Of a DNA stretch of 64,000 nucleotides, positions 12,890 to 23,567 are shown piece by piece. The notes beneath the pieces are model-generated. The model saw only the letters and a list, made by a program, of their open reading frames with translations. It did no database searches and was not told the origin of the DNA. Made by a program: the position numbers and the translations under genes. Origin of the DNA: Isoetes taiwanensis (Eukaryota > Streptophyta > Lycopodiopsida > Isoetales > Isoetaceae). The DNA lies in NCBI GenBank assembly GCA_021234155.1, contig JAJEKV010000054.1, forward strand, positions 1,713,468-1,777,467, written 5' to 3'. Position 1 is the stretch's first letter, and each line of letters starts with the position of its first letter.

Positions 12890-14712
12890 TCTAATAAGGT
12901 AGCCACCCTCTATATTAGCTGATGTTAAGGTGTGTAAAAGGAGGTTACGGTTTTCCAAGCATGGAAGATGAAGGTGGAAAAAGCATTAGGCAGCGGAGGG
13001 TTGTGTGGGATCCGGGTCCGATCCTCTCGCGGCGAGAAGCAAAAGGCGGGTATCTATAAAGAATGAATTTCTTTGGTTCATCAAAGTAGGAGGTGTCTAC
13101 AGAGAATCAACAAAGGTCGCTAAGGATGAGGCAAGGAATTTAGCTCAAGCAAAAGGTATTATCATTTCAAAAGCTTGGTTATGGTATCATAGCTTCAATT
13201 CATAATATGGATCCACGAGATATATGGCGTATTTATTAAATGAATATGAGCAGGTTAGCGCTTCTGAGAGACATAAATTAGAACAAAATTAAGAATGTTG
13301 AAATATGAAAGTGGTCAAGATTTGGTTGATTTGTTTGATAAAATGGATGGAATATTTATGGATTTAGAAGGGGCTGCACCTCTTTACGCCCAATCAAAAA
13401 TACTCTATATCTCGGATGTATTTCTTTGCTTATGATGAAAATCTTGCATCCTTGATTCGTACTATGTCTAGAACTAAAGAAGAAGCTATAAGTATTGTGA
13501 GGGAAGAAATTACACAAAGAGAGGCTAGAAGGAATTATGATCAAAGGGGAGATAACATTTATATTTTGGAAGAGGAAGAGGAAGAAGCAAAAGATGTAAT
13601 TTGTTATGGTTGTGGAGAGCTGGGCATATTAAGCCCAAACATACTAAATCGGAGGGCGTTCATGCTATGCTTGGCGGAGGAGTAGGCCATCGGCTAATAT
13701 GTGTACAAAAAGGGAAGAGGGCGTGGAAGCTTTAGGGGATCCTCTAGTAGAATGCGTCTTAAGGCGTTATCTTTCAAAGCCAACTATACTTACGTAATGG
13801 GAAGAAATTCACGAGGAGGAGTAAAGTCATATGCTTTATCAAATTTATGTGATGAAAATGTTTCTAATCTGTGGTTATAGATTCTGGAGCTGAAAAATCC
13901 CGATGCAAAAGTTCAAAGATATTAAGAAATCTTGAAACTAGTAAGTGAGATCGATGCGTTTGGCTAATGGAGAAAAGCAAAATGTAGAAGCTTGTGTGTG
14001 CTTGAACTCATAGGAGAAAATGGGAAAATTATTACCATTAATAATGTGTTGTGTGTACGAGGGGATGATAAAAACTTAATCTCATGTAGCAGATCTAGTT
14101 GATAAAATTGTAAAGTCTTGTTTGACAAGCATATGTGCATAGTTCATGATAATGGAAAAATAGTATTATATGCAAAAAAAAAAAATTGGAAATCGTTTTG
14201 AGTTTTTGTCCTAGAAGTATAAACATTTTATTAAGTGAAGTTGGGGAGGAAAACTCAATGGAATTATGGCATCAAAGATTAGGCCACACAAATTTGAAAA
14301 ATATAATTTTTATGAGAAAACACAAGTTATTGGACTAGGTTTAAAGTTTCAGAGAATAGTAAGGGGGAAAACACTCCGTGTCATGGATGTATGTTGGGCA
14401 AGCAAAGTAGAAAGCCTTTTTTTCTATTAAGGGTGAGCAGTAAATGAAAGATTAGCCCTAGTGCATATGTGGGCCTATGAGAGTTAGAAGTGCTAGTGGA
14501 AAATACTATTTTTGTGTCATTTATTGATGACTATACAAGAAAAGCTAAGTGGTACTTCTTAACTCATAAAAGTGGGTGTTCAATTCATTTAAGCTTATCT
14601 TGCGAGAAGTAGAACGTGAAACAAGTGCTAAACTAAATGTTTAAGATCGAGATAGAGGGGAGAGGCACTTATCGATGAATTTAAAAGATTTTGTTTAGAA
14701 GCGGGGAATCAA
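12890..14712 (+). pseudogene. Ty1/copia gag-pol fragment, copy A (gag to integrase, heavily frameshifted)
   Basis: Follows the copy B copia reading frame from gag through the zinc-knuckle region, protease, GAG-pre-integrase and the start of the integrase core, but the frame is broken by many indels (for example in the protease and LGHTNLKN regions). It stops where the 25-bp-TIR element begins at about 14,716. The remaining integrase, RT and RNase H and the right LTR are absent from copy A, because the repeat ends at about 15,512. Copy A is therefore a truncated element that cannot move by itself. Confidence 0.85.
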
Positions 14713-14715
14713 AAG

Positions 14716-15512
14716 AAGTATTTAATTAAAGTGGGACAAATCTCAATTTTGGGACTCGGACTGAAAATGGGACAAAATTTTTTCATTGAATCGTTGTTAG
14801 ATGGGGGAGGGAAAGGGAAAGGGGAGAAGTTGAGAGAAGTAAGGAAGGGGTTAAGTTAGAAGAAGGGGGAGGGAGGAAGTTCAAAAAGGGGGTGAGAAGA
14901 GGGGGCAAGAGGCAACTAGAGGGGAGGAGGACGGGCAAGAGGCAATTGGGAGGGGGGAGGGGGATGGGAGAGGCAAGCTGGAGGGAGGGGGATGGAAAGG
15001 CAACCTGAGAAGGGAAGGAGGATGGGCAAGAGGCAACCGGGGAGGAGGATGATGGGCAAAGGGGCAAATGGGAAGGGGAGAGAAAAGGGCAAAAAGGGGC
15101 AAAAGATGGGCAACCTTTAGTAATTATAATCCAATATAATTATAATAAATATAATTATAAATATAATTAACATTATTATAATTAATTAAAAACAATATAT
15201 ATATAATGAATGGGGAAATAATAGCCAAGGTGATTTCTCGACTATAAAGCAGAAGATGCCCCAAAAATCGACTCCAAAAAGGCATAAAGGGATTGTGATT
15301 AATTCCCATTATATCTCTGGGAATAGAATCACGGAGTACAAATTCTTTGGATTGGGTTTGACCATCGGTTAATGACATGGCTCCTTTCTTCATCATACGT
15401 CTCTCACTCAAGATTGATTTCAAGCAAGTATTAGAGTCAGCATACATGCCATAGTTACCCGAGTAGCATCAGCGACCCTATATATCGACTTAGTATTTAA
15501 TCCCCTTCATAC
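14716..15512 (+). mobile_element. Left 0.8 kb of the 25-bp-TIR element, copy A (truncated)
   Basis: Matches 40,640-41,459 of the complete element in copy B, including the TTTAATTAAAGTGGGAC end, the purine-rich minisatellite (about 14,800-15,115) and the following AT-rich stretch. It sits at the same place within the copia integrase, so the insertion predates the duplication. The match ends abruptly at about 15,512, which is the breakpoint of the large repeat. Confidence 0.85.
14800..15115 (+). repeat. Purine-rich minisatellite, copy A
   Basis: An almost pure A/G strand made of imperfect units of about 30-33 bp, each containing GGCAAGAGGCAA or a variant, followed by runs of G. Multiple closely spaced G runs give it G-quadruplex and triplex potential. 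The array is shared with copy B (about 40,735-41,050). Confidence 0.85.
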
Positions 15513-17520
15513 TATGGCCTGTAATTTTAATACTACTAGAGAGAAGCCAACGCCAAGATCTCAAAGAGTTTATTAAGATTATGAACCGCTGATGAGTCTT
15601 TTTGTTTATGGAGTAAATGACAAATGCGATGGTCGGGCCAAAGAACAAACTCCTTTAAATTGATACACAGATTTGAGATTGTTGTGGAACCGTATGACGA
15701 AGTATTTGCATGAAAATGTAGAGAGTCAAGATCATCGGGTTTAAATATAAAACAATATAAACTCTCAGAGACGCTATTGAAGAATGTAGATTTTGACATT
15801 TGTCAAGATATTGATAGAAAGCATGCATGCTCTTTTGTCCCGTGAAGTTCCTACCATCATTTTTGCATCGCGGTAAGCATATGTCATAAAAGTTTCGCTA
15901 AGAAGATGCCCGCATTAAGTTACTAGGATTTCAAAATTTGTAAATATTACTGTTGATCCAAATACCTAAAATGCATTCGCAGCCCCGGATCCGCAATCTT
16001 CTCGAAAGCGAAGCATAGCTTGAAGACAAGTAATGGATGAGCAGATTGGTAACAAAGGTCAGCCATGATGTCAATGTATGTAAAGCACTTCATTTATTGT
16101 AACAATCCAGGTTTTATGCCATTCTCATTGCTTTCATCGCTTTGTTGCTTTTGCTTATCTTGCGTAAATCATATTGATATGTTGCGCCCTTTCACAATGG
16201 AGCTCGATGACAATATTGGCAATGATCTCATGACCATGCATATATGCTTGCAATAACATCGCGGGCTCAACTTTCACATGTCCTAGCAAAGGTTTCAGCT
16301 TTTAGCAAACTTGAATATGCACATTCAGATAATAATCTCTCAAGGAGCATTTTCGCTCGTGTCTCAGGTTTTACTCCTTAGAGGAAGAACGGCCAAAGGA
16401 ATCCGTGTGGAGTGCTTTGGCCATTGTTGTGGAGGAATATTAATAGAAATCACAAGGGTTAAGGTGAAAGTAGTTTTAGCCGCACGCGAGCTCTCGTGCA
16501 CGCTTTCCTTATATAGTATTCATAATGCAAATGATTTTCACTTAATAGGCTAAATATGTATGTTGAAGGTTATTTGTCTTATAATATTCGAAAACGATTC
16601 AACTAGAAATAATACGAGCAAGAATAGGTACCTGAAAAGCGAGGCGTCAGTCCCAGACCAAGTAAAGATGCAACCTGTAATGCCTAAAGCATCATGATAA
16701 CTTTATTCTAGGGATGCTATTCAAATAGTCATATTTTGAGGGCAAGAAGGAGAAGGCGATGATATAATAAGGATCCAAAGAAGAAACTCCCACTGCGGCA
16801 AAGAAATTATATGGAACAGCTTCTCATTTGGTCACGAACACACCCATGCTAAGCCGTTATATGGTGGTGCTAGCATAGTGGAACTTCCTATAGTGACTAA
16901 TAATTTTGATGTTTTCAAAATTTGCATTCTTTTAATGAATGCATGTTCCAAAATAAGAATATATTTGTTGCATCATTTTTCGTAATTTTGGATCGTATCG
17001 TTCTCAGAAACAGACGAAACCCATGGCAGTAATGTTCACTTCACTCTTTTGAGGCAAGTAGAAGATCAAGGAGTCTTTAAAATGCTCCCATAACTTAGAT
17101 TATAACATTATTGTGAGGAAGGTATCAAACAAGAAGTAATCCGTGCAATACAAATATAATTTGGATTATTATAATATCTAGCATTATAAATGTGGTTTTT
17201 TTTTGTGATTTTATACATTTTTTTTGCATGGTTTTCATATGATTTCATGGGCTTATTGGGTAACGAGGGGCATAATTAATCAAGACATCTAGAGTGCACT
17301 GCCAAATTTTCGTGATGCAATTTATTTAATTTTTGTTTCATCCTCCTCATTATTAAGATCGAGGTCTATCAAAGAAAGTCTTCCCAACAAAATCAAAAAG
17401 ATCCAAAGGCGTATAATAAAAGCCCTTTTGTCATGAGATTCGAGACAACCAGAATTAGGCACACGGTTTTAGGATTACTTGGAGTCATGTGTATATAGCC
17501 GATGGAATAGCAAAAAGTTC
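15512..17520. other. Unique DNA, no recognised gene; possible gene debris on the minus strand
   Basis: This is single-copy DNA in the window, right of the copy A breakpoint. The minus strand has an open frame at 15,536-15,799 with no frame damage, but it resembles no family I know, and I see no clear splice partners upstream. On the plus strand, short frames at 16,065-16,256 and 16,311-16,553 look unremarkable. I assign nothing here. Confidence 0.3.
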
Positions 17521-17779
17521 AGCAGATCTGGCTATGGCGGCCCATTTGTGTGAGGCAGATTCTGCAAAAAAATAATGTGAATCCTTGAGGTTTTAATTTT
17601 TGCCCTGTTCCACCCGGGTGGTCCTTTTCGCAGGTCTTTTGCAGTGCGTTTTTGAACCAGTTCGATCCAAGGGTCCTTTTTATTTTTCCATTCAGGTGTA
17701 TTTCTGCAGGATTTCTTCATGGGTCAGCACTGGTAGATTTTTTCTGCCCGGCAGCAGCGTTTGTTTCTCAGTTGGAGCA

Positions 17780-17960
17780 AGAAGGCATCTTCGTCCTTGG
17801 CAGTTGAGAGGGAGTCTTGTTGCCCAAAACCTTGTTTTGAAGATTTTTTTTCGGTTCTCTTCTTTTTTATTGCATCTTCGTCCTTGCTTCCCAAAACCTT
17901 GTTTTCAAGATGTGCTTTCGGTTCCCTCCATTTTGATTGCATCTTCGTCATTGACAGTGA
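17780..17960 (+). repeat. Short imperfect tandem repeat (CAAAACCTTGTTTT units)
   Basis: Two units of roughly 70-85 bp, each starting GCATCTTCGTCCTTG and containing CCCAAAACCTTGTTTT, plus a third partial unit. The surrounding 17,520-18,120 stretch has overlapping open frames on both strands caused by this repeat and shows no protein similarity. Confidence 0.7.
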
Positions 17961-18073
17961 GATTTGAGCAAAAGAAAAATGATGGCCCGGAATTGGGGCA
18001 ACTAGAAGACAAATGGACAAGGGAATCGATTCTGAGGGCCCACTTGTGGTCCGGGAGAGAAAATGTGGCGGCT

Positions 18074-18358
18074 ATATAGCTCAGCCCGTAACTTGGCTCT
18101 GTGTCAAAGCTATACTGCGTTAGATCTGTAGGGTCGTTTTCTGTGTTTTGGACTTAGCAGCAGTAGAACATGGCATCCTCCTTCACAGAGATCAGACACA
18201 GGAGCAAAGTCTGTATCAGCTTTAAAATGGAACAGGATACCTTTGAACATAGAGAAAGTCCAGTACCAATCAGCTTTATAAATGTTAGGAAGAGCATGCC
18301 CTTGGACATAGAGACAACTACCACGTATCAGATCACCAAAGACATGGAAGCAGCCTGA
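18074..18358 (+). other. Possible small gene of unknown function with a TATA-like box
   Basis: A TATATAG motif at about 18,074 lies roughly 95 bp before an ATG at 18,170 that opens a 62-codon frame ending at 18,358. The predicted peptide is hydrophilic, has no recognised motif and no signal peptide. Nothing beyond the spacing supports expression, and it could be chance. Confidence 0.15.
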
Positions 18359-18848
18359 ACTTGCCTGTTCCTTCTAACAACTAAGGACGCTGCTATCAGA
18401 CATAGCCTGTGCTTCCTAAACCCTTTTGTCCTAGTTGGCTTTCTGGTTCTCTGTTTGGTTGCACCATGCCCAGCAGGTTGCAAACTCGTGTGCAGATTTG
18501 TTGGCAATGCATAATCAGAGGTCCGATGCCCACGTTTTCTTAAGATGACAAAAGGATCTCCAACTAACTCTTCATAGCCTCAGCAAACATAGACCTAAGC
18601 CTTGAGTCTGTCATTGATTTATCAAAAGCATCTCAATCTTTCCTCCTGAACTCGTCTGGAAGCCCTCCAAAATAGGTGATCTTTTCGATGAAAAAATGTG
18701 AGCTAGACCCTGAGAGATATTTGCACTCGCTCATTGACATTTCGTGTATCCATATACATTATCGCCAGAATTTAATCAAGCGGAAACAACGTTTGCCAAT
18801 TCTCCATAACGTTGCTGTATTTGAGCCATTCAAGCTCATTATTGCCTT

Positions 18849-19352
18849 TTGTTAGAAGATAAGTGCCCATTCCCACCAAGGCACTCTCAGTCCTTTCATC
18901 CAAGCTTGGTGACTACCATCACAAGACATTTTAACATGATTGAGTACATAATTTCTTTGCCATTTCCAGTCATATGGTCAATAACTATTTTAGAAGAGTT
19001 TTTTAAGGGCAGGACTAAACTAGAAAGACATCAATGTCTCAGCGACATCAGCAAGAGGTATATTTGCAACCTCGGCCCAAACATGGGATCTCAGGATATG
19101 CACAACAGCAGGAAGGTGTTACCTCACTTTAAGATCACTTCCGCTTTGCGCTTCTTTGAGAACATGCAACAGGAGGGCATAATGCTAGACTGTGATAACA
19201 CCCTTAAAGGTGGAGAGAACATCCATGAACTTATTATTGGAAGGAAGTTTCGGTCAACATTGTCCTTGGGAATAAACTTTGATAGGTATTCCGCGTGTGC
19301 AAGTTTAGAGGATTCAGAGAGCTTTTTGAACAAGTTGTTGATAGAGATATAG
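18849..19352 (+). pseudogene. Degenerate PPR-like fragment
   Basis: The last third of this 167-codon frame (about 19,130-19,350) reads ALRFFENMQQEGI, then GGENIHELIIGRKF, a LGINFDRYSACASLEDS segment and FLNKL. This follows the rhythm of plant pentatricopeptide repeats of the PLS type (A-x-x-F-x-x-M-x-x-E-G, then I-H-x-x-I-I, then D-x-Y-x-x-C-x-S-L-x-D-x). The repeat spacing is damaged, one central tyrosine context is shifted, and the N-terminal two thirds match nothing. PPR proteins normally bind organellar RNA and carry many repeats, so this is at best a remnant. Confidence 0.45.
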
Positions 19353-19612
19353 TGTTATGGATTCATATGATTTCAGCACATACACACATGAGCACTTTAT
19401 GCGCCTTCTCAAATGGCAAATGCTTTTATTAATAGGCCGCTGATAATGGAGACAAATTTTTTGAACTGCCTAAGTAATGCAAATGTCGTTGTCATTAGTT
19501 TTACTAAACCGGCCATCCATACGAAAGTAGGTAGTCAGCTTAGCAATTTAGGCCCCAAAGTTTATGCATGTAAGTTTGAGCTTGTTAGGTCCAAGGGCCC
19601 AATTTTTTTTAA

Positions 19613-20068
19613 TATAGCAATCAACACACAACTACCATTAATATTTATTAACACAAACCATTGCATTTTAACACATTTAAATTAAAATCCCTTTAAAACC
19701 CCTTTGGTTTGGGTATATTCACACTTGGTTACGAGGGCAAATGCCAGAGCCCCAAAAAATATATTAATACATGTACAAAATTAACACCATTAAGTACATT
19801 CTCTCTCAAACCTTATAGTATTTTTGCAAACCTTAATATACTTTTGATAAAATTTGTATATACATACCCCACAAACGAGGGATCGCTATGTACCTGGGCC
19901 TAGATCTTCTAATAAAGGGCAATATGCCCATCCCCACGCATTCAGCTTCTGAGTAACCCCCAGAATATGCACCCAAACCAAAGGGGTTTAAGGGATTTTA
20001 ATTTAAATGTGTTAAATGCAATGGTTTGTGTTAATAATGTTAATGGTAGTTGTGTGTTGTGTGTTGCA
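19613..20068. mobile_element. Foldback/MITE-like element with arms of about 100 bp
   Basis: The left arm (about 19,617-19,725) reads ACACACAACTACCATTAATA, later AACACAAACCATTGCATTTT, then TTTGGTTTGGG. The right arm (about 19,968-20,066) contains the reverse complement of the same series in the opposite order. The centre of about 240 bp is AT-rich and non-coding. The arms differ by a few indels. The structure is that of a long-inverted-repeat foldback element or MITE. I could not fix the exact ends or a target-site duplication. Confidence 0.75.
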
Positions 20069-20678
20069 AAGCTATGAATGACGGGATTGTCACCACAATA
20101 AAGTTCTACTCTATTTCTTTATTAGGGCTCCTAGTTTGATTGGTATTAAATTGATGGATCATTTACCTTGTTGAAAGTTGATAAATGGTCAGAAAGCACA
20201 CCAGGATTCTTCATAAACATTTGTGGAAGGCCATCCTCAACAATACTAGACACGGTCACACTTCTCTCTTTGTTTAGAAAGATGTTGCAAAGATGGAATG
20301 TATTGATATCAACAAACCTAGAAAATCACAATATAGGTGAAAATATTTCTAAGCATATGGGAAACAAATACATCTTCCACCATGTTTAAAGTCTAAAATG
20401 TCAATTCAGACAAGAACGTATTTATTTTGAATGAACTTATTTTTAAGTTTGCCGAATGTGAAATAAAATTAACTTAGGTGCTTATTGCTTAGCGGCAAGG
20501 ATCAAATAGATATTGACACAAACCCTTGTTGCATAAATCGTTACAAGCACAAAACTATAATGGAAATTTATGACCATTAACGTAGGACATAAACATAGAT
20601 TGCAATTGGACATAAAACATGGTCCCTATGGACATTTAAAATTAAATCAATTCAATTCATTTTGGGTTGCCTCTAGGG

Positions 20679-21890
20679 AAGGAAGGAAGGAAGGTTCTTT
20701 TATCGCCTCATGGAGGGCTTAAATCGGCCTATGGGGCCCAATTAGACGGGCAAAGAAGCCCGTTTACCCGGATAAAAAACCCCCTCCTTAGGAGGAAAAA
20801 ACCGTCATGAAGAACAAACCTCCGCCGGGTAAAATTGCATAAATACATATATATATTATTCCGAATTCCCAAGACTCGTAGGCCGGGGCGAGGTGAGTCC
20901 AAGATATCCAAAAACCTCCCGGAGGTAGGAGCCAAGGGATCGAACCGATGGCGATGAGTAGCTCGTGGGAGGGCGCAGACAGTCACACCAAGAGAATGTA
21001 GTGAGCCCGACCACTATAGGCCGGGAGCTCGAAGGCATGGCTTTCTATCCTCAACAACCCCCGCCGGCATACCGACAAAGCCCCGGCCCCCGGGCGCTGC
21101 CCAACCCAACGACCCATCTCAAGTCAAGATAGTGGGCCCCTCGCTCGAATGGATCGCCATAATCCCGCTTCTTCATGGACAAAACTGAGAACGCAGTAGA
21201 GTGGGGCCTCAACCGTGGTGGGTTTATGTGTTGTTTGTAGTGTGCCACCTTTACCCTCGCCTGCAGCATGGTGGTCCTGTGAGCTTCCCTGAAAAACAAG
21301 AGTCCAAGTACCCTCAAATTTATCCTACGGGCTGCCAGGTAGACCGGACGCACTTATGTGCTTACGTACGCCCAAATACAGCCCACTGGCTCTTCTTTGT
21401 CCTTCCAACAAGCCTCCCGAGTCGCTATGTGCTCATCGCCACGGGGCCAGAAGCCAAGGGCAAGCCTCGTGATTTGGGTTTATGGCATATTCCAAGTATG
21501 GCGCCAAGATATATCAGAATATGCCAACGACCGCTCCAAACCCGCCATCGTGTAACCGGGCGGTCATTTGTTGTTGGGCATCCACTTTGAAAACCGGCTA
21601 ACCAATAAAGACTTGCTCCGCCTAAGCAATCTAAAGCATTGAGGCATCGGTGACATTGACTTCTGCTCAGTTTCTTCATGTAGATAAACTTACTCTTGCT
21701 TTTTGAATTAGGTTTTGTTGAAAGCAATGACACTTACTTTGTATTCATCCATAAAGCTTTTTCCAAAACCGGTGAATAATGTACTCTTGATCCGAAGTAG
21801 AATACTTTTCTCAGATCCGGTATTGGGTGTGCAAGCCGCCCCGGCCACAAAGCCACCGCACACTACTTGAAACAAGCATTTGTGCGACAT
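20679..21890 (-). mobile_element. 5'-truncated LINE tail (non-LTR retrotransposon), copy 1
   Basis: On the minus strand this reads fragments such as AHYKQHINPPRLRPHST, later SHAFELPAYSGRAHY, in broken frames. They match the plus-strand LINE tail inside the CACTA element (AAHYKEHINPALVRELRLST, later LHGFELPKDSVRSGR). The 3' untranslated part of both copies shares GGG(T/C)CCCATAG(A/G)CCGATT and ends in a pyrimidine repeat, (TTCC)n here. No reverse-transcriptase core is visible, so this is a dead 3' fragment. Confidence 0.6.
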
Positions 21891-23000
21891 TCGAACTCTA
21901 TTTGTTTGTTTATTTTCCTTTTCTTTATGGACCCATACTTTTTATTTCTTGTGCATGTGGATAGGTTCCGTTTTGACTTGATGGGTCTTATGAAACATGC
22001 TTCTTTCCAGAGTCCACGCAAGATACCGAATAAGCTACAAAAAGATTATGTATTTTGGGCTTTACTATTGGATAGTTAGTAATCTCTAGCATAAGCAGTT
22101 CCACGCTTTGTCAAGCAAAGGCATGAGTTCCAAGTAACAAATTCGCCAAAAGTGCAAAGCCATGCCATGGTAGGGTTGCAACCCAAATCTTTGGAAACAA
22201 GTTTGCATTTGTATTGAGTCTTACCATATTGAATGTACATACTTTTTTGGACGTCCATAGCCGAATGGTATATGACTTGTGTTGATCCATTCTTTAGTTG
22301 TCCGCTACATGTTTTCTTGTGATTGAAGAAGACATTTAGAAGCGCGGCCTTTTAAAGTAGTTCTTAAGATTTGACTCTTTATACTAGAAGAAGAACAAGA
22401 AAGAGGGGTGTAAAATTTGGAAAAGATATGTAATGTAGACATGGATATTGGACGGAGCGATTACGAATCTAAAGAAAAGCAAAAGCGCAACCAACCAACG
22501 AAGGCGGAGGTTAAAGATGGATATTGACGCGGATATTGACATTGGAGCAACATGGATATTGACGTGGAGCATTACGAGAGCCTAAAGAAAAAGCAAAAGC
22601 GCCGCAACCAACGAGAAGGCGAGGTTAAAGATGTTGAGCAACAAGTTTGCGAAAGCCGAGGTTTGGATGTTAAACAAGTTGAAGAGCAAGTTGCCACACC
22701 GCATTCAGGTGGAATGTATTATTTTCCATAATTCCTCACCCACATTTAATTTAGATCCTATTCACACCAAGTTTTTTCTAATTGCGTTATAAAGATCAAT
22801 ATTTTATGGAGAAGTTTTGGGGTTAAGAGCTAGGGGATGGTTTTGAAGTAAACAAACTACTAGTAAATGTCTGGTATGCCATGGGGATATGGCCACTAAT
22901 CTACACCATGCTTCTCATTCCTGGGGGAAGAAGGTTGGCAAATTTGCTCTGAACTTGTGCCTGACACATGCGTAGTTCAATGCATGTTTTTCTTCATAAA
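21890..23000. other. Non-coding DNA with a short tandem duplication
   Basis: No gene is recognised. A block of about 80 bp containing GATTACGA or CATTACGA, then AAGCAAAAGCGC and AGGTTAAAGATG is duplicated (about 22,455-22,520 and 22,565-22,635), separated by GATATTGACG-type repeats. The rest is AT-rich intergenic sequence upstream of SDE2. Confidence 0.5.
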
Positions 23001-23440
23001 CAGTCCATAGATAGCGGCAGAGAAGCCCGCTGATAGGATAGGAATCGAAGCCTTATTTTGTGGCGGGGGGTTTCCCCCGGAATAAAATGCGACTCTGAAG
23101 TTGTACTGCATCAGTTTAAGACATGTCTTAAAAACTTCAGTCGAAAAGCTACGGTGTCATATTTTCTTATGTGGCCCAATCACATTAAATTAAATATAAG
23201 ACACCTATGCCATGGAAAAAGGGCCTTAGCCACTTCACCCCAAGAAGAAACTAGAGGTCACCCCTCCATGCGCAACACCGTGTTCAATTTTAGGGACGAA
23301 CGCCGTATTTCTTGGCCATCGAATATTCAAGGCATATTCAGTGGGCATATCCACGGTTTATTCGGCGTGACGTTTGAACCACGTACACGCGTTTTTTTTT
23401 ATGAGAGGGCCATTTTTCCACGTTTAATGTAGTTGAATCA

Positions 23441-23502
23441 TGACGTGGCCAATATTTAGGTGGTTCGGTTTTGGGAATGGCTACTAGATGCCACGTCCGC
23501 AA
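23441..23502 (+). promoter_or_regulatory. ACGT-core motifs upstream of SDE2
   Basis: TGACGTGGCC at 23,441-23,450 and TGCCACGTCCGCAA at 23,489-23,502 lie about 130 and 80 bp before the SDE2 start codon. ACGT cores of this type are bound by plant bZIP factors. The second motif is identical over 14 bases to one between the Asterix and coiled-coil genes (33,772-33,785). Regulatory function is inferred from position and sharing only. Confidence 0.4.
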
Positions 23503-23567
23503 TTGTTAATACTCCATCATCGGCCTTTATCGAGAAAATAGGGTTGTTTCGCAAGAGAAGAGGAGCG

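Larger units (their letters stand above)
1..15512 (+). repeat. Large direct repeat, copy A (about 15.5 kb)
   Basis: The sequence from base 1 matches the sequence from about 25,908 collinearly for about 15.5 kb, with many small differences. The match begins at the window edge, so the true left boundary may lie outside. It ends at about 15,512, just after a shared TTAATCCCCTTCA, inside a transposon that is nested in a copia element. Contents in order are an LRR exon fragment, SINE-like modules, the Asterix and coiled-coil genes, pogo-like transposase debris, and the left half of a copia element with its nested insertion. Copy A carries many more frameshifts than copy B. The gene order and the shared nested insertion show that both copies descend from one segment. 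Confidence 0.95.

Noticed and set aside
14783-15113. Minus-strand Pro/Ser/Leu-rich open frames across the purine-rich tract (also 40,712-41,093)
   Set aside because: They reflect only the polypurine repeat; several frames are open at once and none has a domain.
17600-18079. 159-codon plus-strand frame as a gene
   Set aside because: It overlaps minus-strand frames created by the same short tandem repeat and has no recognisable domain or splice signals.
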